A stretch of 64,000 nt of DNA from positions 27,449,932 through 27,513,931 of the forward strand of contig JAQNBH010000002.1 of the NCBI GenBank assembly GCA_028752905.1. Reading direction: 5' to 3'. A program made the translations under genes and the position numbers. Origin of the DNA: Cladorhizidae sp. MBARI D1340-BT2. Taxonomy: Eukaryota; Porifera; Demospongiae; Poecilosclerida; Cladorhizidae. Each line of letters starts with the position of its first letter. Within the stretch, counting starts at the first letter, position 1. Of the stretch, positions 11,686 through 25,900 are shown piece by piece. A model generated the notes under the pieces. It made no database searches and was not told the DNA's origin. It was given only the letters and a program-made list of their open reading frames with translations.

Positions 11686-12894
11686 CCAGGAAAAATCCCA
11701 AACCTTACCACTTCAAATCACCATAACTTGCTAATACTTAGAGTACTTAAAATTTTGGCACGTACAAAAGACAGATAATTAGAAGAGCTATCCAGTAATA
11801 TAAAAATTATCTTTTTTGGGTAAAGTGTAGAAAAGTTATGAGCTTCACGGCAAAAAAACAAGATTTTCGGGGGGAAAATGAGAAACATATAGACCAAATT
11901 AGGGCAAATATCAAGAACATGTTTAGCATCAAGTAAGAGTACAATTCATAACTGCCCTAATTAACAAGACCAAAGTCCCAGATTTTGTCAACTGATAGAG
12001 AAGGCCCTTATCTGCAACATGTGAACAGATTATCAATAAATGTAGTGGTTTTTCACTGGCAGGCCACCGCTTTGGCAACTGGAAAACGCCAGGAAAAATC
12101 CCAAACCTTACCACTTCAAATCACCATAACTTCCTAATACTTAGAGTACTCAACATTTTGGCACGTACAAAAGACAGATAATTAGAAGGGCTATCCGGTG
12201 ATATAAAAAGTATCTTTTTGGGGTAAAGTGTAGAAATGTTATGAGCTTCACGGCAAAAAAACAAGATTTTCGGGGGGAAAATGAGAAACATATAGACCAA
12301 ATTAGGGCAAATATCAAGAACATGTTTAGCATCAAGTAAGAGTACAATTCATAACTGCCCTAATTAACAAGACCAAAGTCCCAGATTTTGTCAACTGATA
12401 GAGAAGGCCCTTATCTGCAACATGTGAACAGATTATCAATAAATGTAGTGGTTTTTCACTGGCAGGCCACCGCTTTGGCAACTGGAAAACGCCAGGAAAA
12501 ATCCCAAACCTTACCACTTCAAATCACCATAACTTCCTAATACTTAGAGTACTCAACATTTTGGCACGTACAAAAGAAAGATAATTAGAAGGGCTATCCG
12601 GTGATATAAAAATTATCTTTTTGGGGTAAAGTGTAGAAAAGTTATGAGCTTCACGGCAAAAAAACAAGATTTTCGGGGGGGAAATGAGAAACATATAGAC
12701 CAAATTAGGGCAAATATCAAGAACATGTTTAGCATCAAGTAAGAGTACAATTCATAACTGCCCTAATTAACAAGACCAAAGTCCCAGATTTTGTCAACTG
12801 ATAGAGAAGGCCCTTATCTGCAACATGTGAACAGATTATCAATAAATGTAGTGGTTTTTCACTGGCAGGCCACCGCTTTGGCAACTTGAAAACG
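11686..12894. repeat. Three monomers resembling HOR monomers 8, 9 and 1
   Basis: A ccagtaat monomer is followed by an aaaaagta/aaatg monomer (with G6, where HOR monomer 9 has G7). Then comes an aaagaaag monomer ending caactt, which resembles HOR monomer 1 but has cacgtac and gggg. This is a diverged remnant of the eight-monomer order. Confidence 0.6.
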
Positions 12895-15714
12895 CCAGGA
12901 AAAACCCCAAACCTTACCACTTCAAATCACCATAACTTGCTAATACTTAGAGTACTTAAAATTTTGGCACGTACAAAAGACAGATAATTAGAAGAGCTAT
13001 TCGGTGATATAAAAATTATCTTTTTTGGGTAAAGTGTAGAAATGTTATGAGCTTCACGGCAAAAAAACAAGATTTTCGGGGGGGAAATGAGAAACATATA
13101 GACCAAATTAGGGCAAATATCAAGAACATGTTTAGCATCAAGTAAGAGTACAATTCATAACTGCCCTAATTAACAAGACCAAAGTCCCAGATTTTGTCAA
13201 CTGATAGAGAAGGCCCTTATCTGCAACATGTGAACAGATTATCAATAAATGTAGTGGTTTTTCACTGGCAGGCCACCGCTTTGGCAACTGGAAAACGCCA
13301 GGAAAAATCACAAACCTTACCACTTCAAATCACAATAACTTGCTAATAATTAGAGTACTCAAAATTTTGGCACGTACAAAAGACAGATAATTAGAAGGGC
13401 TATCCGGTGATATAAAAATTATCTTTTTTGGGTAAAGTGTAGAAAAGTTATGAGCTTCACGGCAAAAAACAAGATTTTCGGGGGGAAAATGAGAAACATA
13501 TAGACCAAATTAGGGCAAATATCAAGAACATGTTTAGCATCAAGTAAGAGTACAATTCATAACTGCCCTAATTAACAAGACCAAAGTCCCAGATTTTGTC
13601 AACTGATAGAGAAGGCCCTTATCTGCAACATGTGAACAGATTATCAATAAATGTAGTGGTTTTTCACTGGCAGGCTACCGCTTTGGCAACTGGTAAACGC
13701 CAGGAAAAATCCCAAACCTTACCACTTCAAATCACCATAACTTGCTAATACTTAGAGTACTCAAAATTTTGGCACGTACAAAAGACAGATAATTAGAAGA
13801 GCTATCCGGTAATATAAAAATTATCTTTTTTGGGTAAAGTGTAGAAAAGTTATGAGCTTCACGGCAAAAAAACAAGATTTTCGGGGGGGAAATGAGAAAC
13901 ATATAGACCAAATTAGGGCAAATATCAAGAACATGTTTAGCATCAAGTAAGAGTACAATTCATAACTGCCCTAATTAACAAGACCAAAGTCCCAGATTTT
14001 GTCAACTGATAGAGAAGGCCCTTATCTGCAACATGTGAACAGATTATCAATAAATGTAGTGGTTTTTCACTGGCAGGCCACCGCTTTGGCAACTTGAAAA
14101 CGCCAGGAAAAATCCCAAACCTTACCACTTCAAATCATCATAACTTGCTAATACTTAGAGTACTTAAAATTTTGGCACGTACAAAAGACAGATAATTAGA
14201 AGAGCTATCCAGTAATATAAAAATTATCTTTTTTGGGTAAAGTGTAGAAAAGTTATGAGCTTCACGGCAAAAAAACAAGATTTTCGGGGGGGAAATGAGA
14301 AACATATAGACCAAATTAGGGCAAATATCAAGAACATGTTTAGCATCAAGTAAGAGTACAATTCATAACTGCCCTAATTAACAAGACCAAAGTCCCAGAT
14401 TTTGTCAACTGATAGAGAAGGCCCTTATCTGCAACATGTGAACAGATTATCAATAAATGTAGTGGTTTTTCACTGGCAGGCCACCGCTTTGGCAACTGGA
14501 AAACGCCAGGAAAAATCCCAAACCTTACCACTTCAAATCACCATAACTTCCTAATACTTAGAGTACTCAACATTTTGGCACGTACAAAAGACAGATAATT
14601 AGAAGGGCTATCCGGTGATATAAAAAGTATCTTTTTGGGGTAAAGTGTAGAAATGTTATGAGCTTCACGGCAAAAAAACAAGATTTTCGGGGGGAAAATG
14701 AGAAACATATAGACCAAATTAGGGCAAATATCAAGAACATGTTTAGCATCAAGTAAGAGTACAATTCATAACTGCCCTAATTAACAAGACCAAAGTCCCA
14801 GATTTTGTCAACTGATAGAGAAGGCCCTTATCTGCAACATGTGAACAGATTATCAATAAATGTAGTGGTTTTTCACTGGCAGGCCACCGCTTTGGCAACT
14901 GGAAAACGCCAGGAAAAATCACAAACCTTACCACTTCAAATCACCATAACTTGCTAATACTTAGAGTACTCAAAATTTTGGCACGTACAAAAGACAGATA
15001 ATTAGAAGAGCTATCCGGTTATATAAAAATTATCTTTTTTGGGTAAAGTGTAGAAAAGTTATGAGCTTCACGGCAAAAAAACAAGATTTTCGGGGGGAAA
15101 ATGAGAAACATATAGACCAAATTAGGGCAAATATCAAGAACATGTTTAGCATCAAGTAAGAGTACAATTCATAACTGCCCTAATTAACAAGACCAAAGTC
15201 CCAGATTTTGTCAACTGATAGAGAAGGCCCTTATCTGCAACATGTGAACAGATTATCAATAAATGTAGTGGTTTTTCACTGGCAGGCCACCGCTTTGGCA
15301 ACTGGAAAACGCCGGGAAAAATCACAAACCTTACCACTTCAAATCACAATAACTTGCTAATAATTAGAGTACTCAAAATTTTGGCACGTACAAAAGACAG
15401 ATAATTAGAAGGGCTATCCGGTGATATAAAAATTATCTTTTTTGGGTAAAGTGTAGAAAAGTTATGAGCTTCACGGCAAAAAAACAAGATTTTCGGGGGG
15501 AAAATGAGAAACATATAGACCAAATTAGGGCAAATATCAAGAACATGTTTAGCATCAAGTAAGAGTACAATTCATAACTGCCCTAATTAACAAGACCAAA
15601 GTCCCAGATTTTGTCAACTGATAGAGAAGGCCCTTATCTGCAACATGTGAACAGATTATCAATAAATGTAGTGGTTTTTCACTGGCAGGCCACCGCTTTG
15701 GCAACTTGAAAACG
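12895..15714. repeat. Seven-monomer unit (2,820 bp)
   Basis: It starts with an acccc/tcggtgat monomer, then a cacaataac/aataattag monomer with a six-A run (402 bp), then one preceded by tggtaaacgc. These three marks recur 2,820-2,821 bp later, at about 15,725, 16,151 and 16,512. The four monomers between are a ccagtaat type with catcataac, an aaaaagta type, a ccggttat type, and a second aataattag type. The last makes the order internally redundant. Confidence 0.6.
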
Positions 15715-16923
15715 CCAGGAAAAACCCCAAACCTTACCACTTCAAATCACCATAACTTGCTAATACTTAGAGTACTTAAAATTTTGGCACGTACAAAAGA
15801 CAGATAATTAGAAGAGCTATTCGGTGATATAAAAATTATCTTTTTTGGGTAAAGTGTAGAAATGTTATGAGCTTCACGGCAAAAAAACAAGATTTTCGGG
15901 GGGAAAATGAGAAACATATAGACCAAATTAGGGCAAATATCAAGAACATGTTTAGCATCAAGTAAGAGTACAATTCATAACTGCCCTAATTAACAAGACC
16001 AAAGTCCCAGATTTTGTCAACTGATAGAGAAGGCCCTTATCTGCAACATGTGAACAGATTATCAATAAATGTAGTGGTTTTTCACTGGCAGGCCACCGCT
16101 TTGGCAACTGGAAAACGCCAGGAAAAATCACAAACCTTACCACTTCAAATCACAATAACTTGCTAATAATTAGAGTACTCAAAATTTTGGCACGTACAAA
16201 AGACAGATAATTAGAAGGGCTATCCGGTGATATAAAAATTATCTTTTTTGGGTAAAGTGTAGAAAAGTTATGAGCTTTACGGCAAAAAAACAAGATTTTA
16301 GGGGGGAAAATGAGAAACATATAGACCAAATTAGGGCAAATATCAAGAACATGTTTAGCATCAAGTAAGAGTACAATTCATAACTGCCCTAATTAACAAG
16401 ACCAAAGTCCCAGATTTTGTCAACTGATAGAGAAGGCCCTTATCTGCAACATGTGAACAGATTATCAATAAATGTAGTGGTTTTTCACTGGCAGGCCACC
16501 GCTTTGGCAACTGGTAAACGCCAGGAAAAATCCCAAACCTTACCACTTCAAATCACCATAACTTGCTAATACTTAGAGTACTCAAAATTTTGGCACGTAC
16601 AAAAGACAGATAATTAGAAGAGCTATCCGATAATATAAAAATTATCTTTTTTGGGTAAAGTGTAGAAAAGTTATGAGCTTCACGGCAAAAAAACAAGATT
16701 TTCGGGGGGGAAATGAGAAACATATAGACCAAATTAGGGCAAATATCAAGAACATGTTTAGCATCAAGTAAGAGTACAATTCATAACTGCCCTAATTAAC
16801 AAGACCAAAGTCCCAGATTTTGTCAACTGATAGAGAAGGCCCTTATCTGCAACATGTGAACAGATTATCAATAAATGTAGTGGTTTTTCACTGGTAGGCC
16901 ACCGCTTTGGCAACTGGAAAACG
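15715..16923. repeat. Partial second copy of the seven-monomer unit
   Basis: Three monomers match the first three at 12,895: acccc/tcggtgat, cacaataac/aataattag, and one preceded by the ggtaaac variant. The second has private changes gagctttac and ttttagggg near 16,276-16,302. After this the order no longer follows the first copy. Confidence 0.55.
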
Positions 16924-19900
16924 CCAGGAAAAATCCCAAACCTTACCACTTAAAATCACCATAACTTCCTAATACTTAGAGTACTCAACATTTTGGCACG
17001 TACAAAAGACAGATAATTAGAAGGGCTATCCGGTGATATAAAAAGTATCTTTTTTGGGTAAAGTATAGAAATGTTATGAGCTTCACGGCAAAAAAACAAG
17101 ATTTTCGGGGGGGAAATGAGAAACATATAGACCAAATTAGGGCAAATATCAAGAACATGTTTAGCATCAAGTAAGAGTACAATTCATAACTGCCCTAATT
17201 AACAAGACCAAAGTCCCAGATTTTGTCAACTGATAGAGAAGGCCCTTATCTGCAACATGTGAACAGATTATCAATAAATGTAGTGGTTTTTCACTGGCAG
17301 GCCACCGCTTTGGCAACTGGAAAACGCCAGGAAAAATCACAAACCTTACCACTTCAAATTACCATAACTTGCTAATACTTAGAGTACTCAAAATTTTGGC
17401 ACGTACAAAAGACAGATAATTAGAAGGGCTATCCGGTGATATAAAAATTATCTTTTTTGGGTAAAGTGTAGAAAAGTTATGAGCTTCACGGCAAAAAAAC
17501 AAGATTTTCGGGGGGAAAATGAGAAACATATAGACCAAATTAGGGCAAATATCAAGAACATGTTTAGCATCAAGTAAGAGTACAATTCATAACTGCCCTA
17601 ATTAACAAGACCAAAGTCCCAGATTTTGTCAACTGATAGAGAAGGCCCTTATCTGCAACATGTGAACAGATTATCAATAAATGTAGTGGTTTTTCACTGG
17701 CAGGCCACCGCTTTGGCAACTGGAAAACGCCAGGAAAAATCCCAAACCTTACCACTTCAAATCACCATAACTTGCTAATACTTAGAGTACTTAAAATTTT
17801 GGCACGTACAAAAGACAGATAATTAGAAGAGCTATCCGGTGATATAAAAATTATCTTTTTTAGGTAAAGTGTAGAAATGTTATGAGCTTCACGGCAAAAA
17901 AACAAGATTTTCGGGGGGAAAATGAGAAACATATAGACCAAATTAGGGCAAATATCAAGAACATGTTTAGCATCAAGTAAGAGTACAATTCATAACTGCC
18001 CTAATTAACAAGACCAAAGTCCCAGATTTTGTCAACTGATAGAGAAGGCCCTTATCTGCAACATGTGAACAGATTATCAATAAATGTAGTGGTTTTTCAC
18101 TGGCAGGCCACCGCTTTGGCAACTGGAAAACGCCAGGAAAAATCACAAACCTTACCACTTCAAATCACCATAACTTGCTAATAGTTAGAGTATTCAAAAT
18201 TTTGGCACGTACAAAAGACAGATAATTAGAAGAGCTATCCAGTAATATAAAAATTATCTTTTTTGGGTAAAGTGTAGAAAAGTTATGAGCTTCACGGCAA
18301 AAAAACAAGATTTTCGGGGGGGAAATGAGAAACATATAGACCAAATTAGGGCAAATATCAAGAACATGTTTAGCATCAAGTAAGAGTACAATTCATAACT
18401 GCCCTAATTAACAAGACCAAAGTCCCAGATTTTGTCAACTGATAGAGAAGGCCCTTATCTGCAACATGTGAACAGATTATCAATAAATGTAGTGGTTTTT
18501 CACTGGCAGGCCACCGCTTTGGCAACTGGAAAACGCCAGGAAAAATCCCAAACCTTACCACTTCAAATCACCATAACTTCCTAATACTTAGAGTACTCAA
18601 CATTTTGGCACGTACAAAAGACAGATAATTAGAAGGGCTATCCGGTGATATAAAAATTATCTTTTTTGGGTAAAATGTAGAAAAGTTATGAGCTTCACGG
18701 CAAAAAAACAAGATTTTCGGGGGGAAAATGAGAAACATATAGACCAAATTAGGGCAAATATCAAGAACATGTTTAGCATCAAGTAAGAGTACAATTCATA
18801 ACTGCCCTAATTAACAAGACCAAAGTCCCAGATTTTGTCAACTGATAGAGAAGGCCCTTATCTGCAACATGTGAACAGATTATCAATAAATGTAGTGGTT
18901 TTTCACTGGCAGGCCACCGCTTTGGCAACTGGAAAACGCCAGGAAAAATCACAAACCTTGCCACTTCAAATCACCATAACTTGCTAATACTTAGAGTACT
19001 TAAAATTTTGGCACGTACAAAATACAGATAATTAGAAGAGCTATCCGGTGATATAAATATTATCTTTTTTGGGTAAAGTGTAGAAAAGTTATGAGCTTCA
19101 CGGCAAAAAAACAAGATTTTCGGGGGGAAAATGAGAAACATATAGACCAAATTAGGGCAAATATCAAGAACATGTTTAGCATCAAGTAAGAGTACAATTC
19201 ATAACTGCCCTAATTAACAAGACCAAAGTCCCAGATTTTGTCAACTGATAGAGAAGGCCCTTATCTGCAACATGTCAACAGATTATCAATAAATGTAGTG
19301 GTTTTTCACTGGCAGGCCACCGCTTTGGCAACTGGAAAACGCCAGGAAAAATCACAAACCTTACCACTTCAAATCACCATAACTTGCTAATACTTAGAGT
19401 ACTCAAAATTTTGGCACGTACAAAAGACAGATAATTAGAAGGGCTATCCGGTGATATAAAAAGTATCTTTTTTGGGTAAAGTGTAGAAAAGTTATGAGCT
19501 TCACGGCAAAAAAACAAGATTTTCGGGGGGAAAATGAGAAACATATAGACCAAATTAGGGCAAATATCAAGAACATGTTTAGCATCAAGTAAGAGTACAA
19601 TTCATAACTGCCCTAATTAACAAGACCAAAGTCCCAGATTTTGTCAACTGATAGAGAAGGCCCTTATCTGCAACATGTGAACAGATTATCAATAAATGTA
19701 GTGGTTTTTCACTGGCAGGCCACCGCTTTGGCAACTTGAAAACGCCAGGAAAAATCCCAAACCTTACCACTTCAAATCACCATAACTTGCTAATACTTAG
19801 AGTACTTAAAATTTTGGCACGTACAAAAGACAGATAATTAGAAGAGCTATCCAGTAATATAAAAATTATCTTTTTGGGGTAAAGTGTAGAAAAGTTATGA

Positions 19901-22900
19901 GCTTCACGGCAAAAAAACAAGATTTTCGGGGGGAAAATGAGAAACATATAGACCAAATTAGGGCAAATATCAAGAACATGTTTAGCATCAAGTAAGAGTA
20001 CAATTCATAACTGCCCTAATTAACAAGACCAAAGTCCCAGATTTTGTCAACTGATAGAGAAGGCCCTTATCTGCAACATGTGAACAGATTATCAATAAAT
20101 GTAGTGGTTTTTCACTGGCAGGCCACCGCTTTGGCAACTGGAAAACGCCAGGAAAAATCCCAAACCTTACCACTTCAAATCACCATAACTTCCTAATACT
20201 TAGAGTACTCAACATTTTGGCACGTACAAAAGACAGATAATTAGAAGGGCTATCCGGTGATATAAAAATTATCTTTTTTGGGTAAAGTGTAGAAAAGTTA
20301 TGAGCTTCACGGCAAAAAAACAAGATTTTCGGGGGGAAAATGAGAAACATATAGACCAAATTAGGGCAAATATCAAGAACATGTTTAGCATCAAGTAAGA
20401 GTACAATTCATAACTGCCCTAATTAACAAGACCAAAGTCCCAGATTTTGTCAACTGATAGAGAAGGCCCTTATCTGCAACATGTGAACAGATTATCAATA
20501 AATGTAGTGGTTTTTCACTGGCAGGCCACCGCTTTGGCAACTTGAAAACGCCAGGAAAAATCCCAAACCTTACCACTTCAAATCACCATAACTTGCTAAT
20601 ACTTAGAGTACTCAAAATTTTGGCACGTACAAAAGACAGATAATTAGAAGAGCTATCCGGTGATATAAAAATTATCTTTTTTGGATAAAGTGTAGAAAAG
20701 TTATGAGCTTCACGGCAAAAAAACAAGATTTTCGGGGGGAAAATGAGAAACATATAGACCAAATTAGGGCAAATATCAAGAACATGTTTAGCATCAAGTA
20801 AGAGTACAATTCATAACTGCCCTAATTAACAAGACCAAAGTCCCAGATTTTGTCAACTGATAGAGAAGGCCCTTATCTGCAACATGTGAACAGATTATCA
20901 ATAAATGTAGTGGTTTTTCACTGGCAGGCCACCGCTTTGGCAACTGGAAAACGCCAGGAAAAATCCCAAACCTTACCACTTCAAATCACCATAACTTCCT
21001 AATACTTAGAGTACTCAACATTTTGGCACGTACAAAAGACAGATAATTAGAAGGGCTATCCGGTAATATAAAAATTATCTTTTTTGGGTAAAGTGTAGAA
21101 AAGTTATGAGCTTCACGGCAAAAAAACAAGATTTTCGGGGGGAAAATGAGAAACATATAGACCAAATTAGGGCAAATATCAAGAACATGTTTAGCATCAA
21201 GTAAGAGTACAATTCATAACTGCCCTAATTAACAAGACCAAAGTCCCAGATTTTGTCAACTGATAGAGAAGGCCCTTATCTGCAACATGTGAACAGATTA
21301 TCAATAAATGTAGTGGTTTTTCACTGGCAGGCCACCGCTTTGGCAACTGGAAAACGCCAGGAAAAATCACAAACCTTACCACTTCAAATCACCATAACTT
21401 GCTAATACTTAGAGTACTCAAAATTTTGGCACGTACAAAAGACAGATAATTAGAAGAGCTATCCGGTGATATAAAAATTATCTTTTTTGGGTAAAGTGTA
21501 GAAAAGTTATGAGCTTCACGGCAAAAAAACAAGATTTTCGGGGGGAAAATGAGAAACATATAGACCAAATTAGGGCAAATATCAAGAACATGTTTAGCAT
21601 CAAGTAAGAGTACAATTCATAACTGCCCTAATTAACAAGACCAAAGTCCCAGATTTTGTCAACTGATAGAGAAGGCCCTTATCTGCAACATATGAACAGA
21701 TTATCAATAAATGTAGTGGTTTTTCACTGGTAGGCCACCGCTTTGGCAACTGGAAAACGCCAGGAAAAATCCCAAACCTTACCACTTCAAATCACCATAA
21801 CTTCCTAATACTTAGAGTACTCAACATTTTGGCATGTACAAAAGACAGATAATTAGAAGGGCTATCCGGTGATATAAAAAGTATCTTTTTTGGGTAAAGT
21901 GTAGAAATGTTATGAGCTTCACGGCAAAAAAACAAGATTTTCGGGGGGGAAATGAGAAACATATAGACCAAATTAGGGCAAATATCAAGAACATGTTTAG
22001 CATCAAGTAAGAGTACAATTCATAACTGCCCTAATTAACAAGACCAAAGTCCCAGATTTTGTCAACTGATAGAGAAGGCCCTTATCTGCAACATGTGAAC
22101 AGATTATCAATAAATGTAGTGGTTTTTCACTGGCAGGCCACCGCTTTGGCAACTGGAAAACGCCAGGAAAAATCCCAAACCTTACCACTTCAAATCACCA
22201 TAACTTCCTAATACTTAGAGTACTCAACATTTTGGCACGTACAAAAGACAGATAATTAGAAGGGCTATCCGGTGATATAAAAATTATCTTTTTTGGGTAA
22301 AATGTAGAAAAGTTATGAGCTTCACGGCAAAAAAACAAGATTTTCGGGGGGAAAATGAGAAACATATAGACCAAATTAGGGCAAATATCAAGAACATGTT
22401 TAGCATCAAGTAAGAGTACAATTCATAACTGCCCTAATTAACAAGACCAAAGTCCCAGATTTTGTCAACTGATAGAGAAGGCCCTTATCTGCAACATGTG
22501 AACAGATTATCAATAAATGTAGTGGTTTTTCACTGGCAGGCCACCGCTTTGGCAACTGGAAAACGCCAGGAAAAATCCCAAACCTTGCCACTTCAAATCA
22601 CCATAACTTGCTAATACTTAGAGTACTCAAAATTTTGGCACGTACAAAAGACAGATAATTAGAAGAGCTATCCGGTGATATAAAAATTATCTTTTTTGGG
22701 TAAAGTGTAGAAAAGTTATGAGCTTCACGGCAAAAAAACAAGATTTTCGGGGGGAAAATGAGAAACATATAGACCAAATTAGGGCAAATATCAAGAACAT
22801 GTTTAGCATCAAGTAAGAGTACAATTCATAACTGCCCTAATTAACAAGACCAAAGTCCCAGATTTTGTCAACTGATAGAGAAGGCCCTTATCTGCAACAT

Positions 22901-25900
22901 GTGAACAGATTATCAATAAATGTAGTGGTGTTTCACTGGTAGGCCACCGCTTTGGCAACTGGAAAACGCCAGGAAAAATCCCAAACCTTACCACTTCAAA
23001 TCACCATAACTTCCTAATACTTAGAGTACTCAACATTTTGGTACGTACAAAAGACAGATAATTAGAAGGGCTATCCGGTGATATACAAATTATCTTTTTT
23101 GGGTAAAGTGTAGAAAAGTTATGAGCTTCACGGCAAAAAAACAAGATTTTCGGGGGGAAAATGAGAAACATATAGACCAAATTAGGGCAAATATCAAGAA
23201 CATGTTTAGCATCAAGTAAGAATACAATTCATAACTGCCCTAATTAACAAGACCAAAGTCCCAGATTTTGTCAACTGATAGAGAAGGCCCTTATCTGCAA
23301 CATGTGAACAGATTATCAATAAATGTAGTGGTTTTTCACTGGCAGGCCACCGCTTTGGCAACTTGAAAACGCCAGGAAAAATCCCAAACCTTACCACTTC
23401 AAATCACTATAACTTGCTAATACTTAGAGTACTTAAAATTTTGGTACGTACAAAAGACAGATAATTAGAAGAACTATCCGGTGATATAAAAATTATCTTT
23501 TTTAGGTAAAGTGTAGAAATGTTATGAGCTTCACGGCAAAAAAACAAGATTTTCGGGGGGAAAATGAGAAACATATAGACCAAATTAGGGCAAATATCAA
23601 GAACATGTTTAGCATCAAGTAAGAGTACAATTCATAACTGCCCTAATTAACAAGACCAAAGTCCCAGATTTTGTCAACTGATAGAGAAGGCCCTTATCTG
23701 CAACATGTGAACAGATTATCAATAAATGTAGTGGTTTTTCACTGGCAGGCCACCGCTTTGGCAGCTGGAAAACGCCAGGAAAAATCACAAACCTTACCAC
23801 TTCAAATCACCATAACTTGCTAATAATTAGAGTACTCAAAATTTTGGCACGTACAAAAGACAGATAATTAGAAGGGCTATCCGGTGATATAAAAATTATC
23901 TTTTTTGGGTAAAGTGTAGAAAAGTTATGAGCTTCACGGCAAAAAAACAAGATTTTCGGGGGGAAAATGAGAAACATATAGACCAAATTAGGGCAAATAT
24001 CAAGAACATGTTTAGCATCAAGTAAGAGTACAATTCATAACTGCCCTAATTAACAAGACCAAAGTCCCAGATTTTGTCAACTGATAGAGAAGGCCCTTAT
24101 CTGCAACATGTGAACAGATTATCAATAAATGTAGTGGTTTTTCACTGGCAGGCCACCGCTTTGGCAACTGGAAAACGCCAGGAAAAATCCCAAACCTTAC
24201 CACTTCAAATCACCATAACTTGCTAATACTTAGAGTACTCAAAATTTTGGCACGTACAAAAGACAGATAATTAGAAGAGCTATCCGGTGATATAAAAATT
24301 ATCTTTTTTGGATAAAGTGTAGAAAAGTTATGAGCTTCACGGCAAAAAAACAAGATTTTCGGGGGGAAAATGAGAAACATATAGACCAAATTAGGGCAAA
24401 TATCAAGAACATGTTTAGCATCAAGTAAGAGTACAATTCATAACTGCCCTAATTAACAAGACCAAAGTCCCAGATTTTGTCAACTGATAGAGAAGGCCCT
24501 TATCTGCAACATGTGAACAGATTATCAATAAATGTAGTGGTTTTTCACTGGCAGGCCACCGCTTTGGCAACTGGAAAACGCCAGGAAAAATCCCAAACCT
24601 TACCACTTCAAATCACCATAACTTCCTAATACTTAGAGTACTCAACATTTTGGCACGTACAAAAGACAGATAATTAGAAGGGCTATCCGGTGATATAAAA
24701 ATTATCTTTTTTGGGTAAAGTGTAGAAAAGTTATGAGCTTCACGGCAAAAAAACAAGATTTTCGGGGGGAAAATGAGAAACATATAGACCAAATTAGGGC
24801 AAATATCAAGAACATGTTTAGCATCAAGTAAGAGTACAATTCATAACTGCCCTAATTAACAAGACCAAAGTCCCAGATTTTGTCAACTGATAGAGAAGGC
24901 CCTTATCTGCAACATGTGAACAGATTATCAATAAATGTAGTGGTTTTTCACTGGCAGGCCACCGCTTTGGCAACTTGAAAACGCCAGGAAAAATCCCAAA
25001 CCTTGCCACTTCAAATCACCATAACTTGCTAATACTTAGAGTACTTAAAATTTTGGCACGTACAAAATACAGATAATTAGAAGAGCTATCCGGTGATATA
25101 AATATTATCTTTTTTGGGTAAAGTGTAGAAAAGTTATGAGCTTCACGGCAAAAAAACAAGATTTTCGGGGGGAAAATGAGAAACATATAGACCAAATTAG
25201 GGCAAATATCAAGAACATGTTTAGCATCAAGTAAGAGTACAATTCATAACTGCCCTAATTAACAAGACCAAAGTCCCAGATTTTGTCAACTGATAGAGAA
25301 GGCCCTTATCTGCAACATGTGAACAGATTATCAATAAATGTAGTGGTTTTTCACTGGCAGGCCACCGCTTTGGCAACTGGAAAACGCCAGGAAAAATCCC
25401 AAACCTTACCACTTCAAATCACCATAACTTCCTAATACTTAGAGTACTCAACATTTTGGCACGTACAAAAGACAGATAATTAGAAGGGCTATCCGGTGAT
25501 ATAAAAATTATCTTTTTTGGGTAAAGTGTAGAAAAGTTATGAGCTTCACGGCAAAAAAACAAGATTTTCGGGGGGAAAATGAGAAACATATAGACCAAAT
25601 TAGGGCAAATATCAAGAACATGTTTAGCATCAAGTAAGAGTACAATTCATAACTGCCCTAATTAACAAGACCAAAGTCCCAGATTTTGTCAACTGATAGA
25701 GAAGGCCCTTATCTGCAACATGTGAACAGATTATCAATAAATGTAGTGGTTTTTCACTGGCAGGCCACCGCTTTGGCAACTGGAAAACGCCAGGAAAAAT
25801 CCCAAACCTTACCACTTCAAATCACCATAACTTGCTAATACTTAGAGTACTCAAAATTTTGGCACGTACAAAAGACAGATAATTAGAAGAGCTATCCGGT

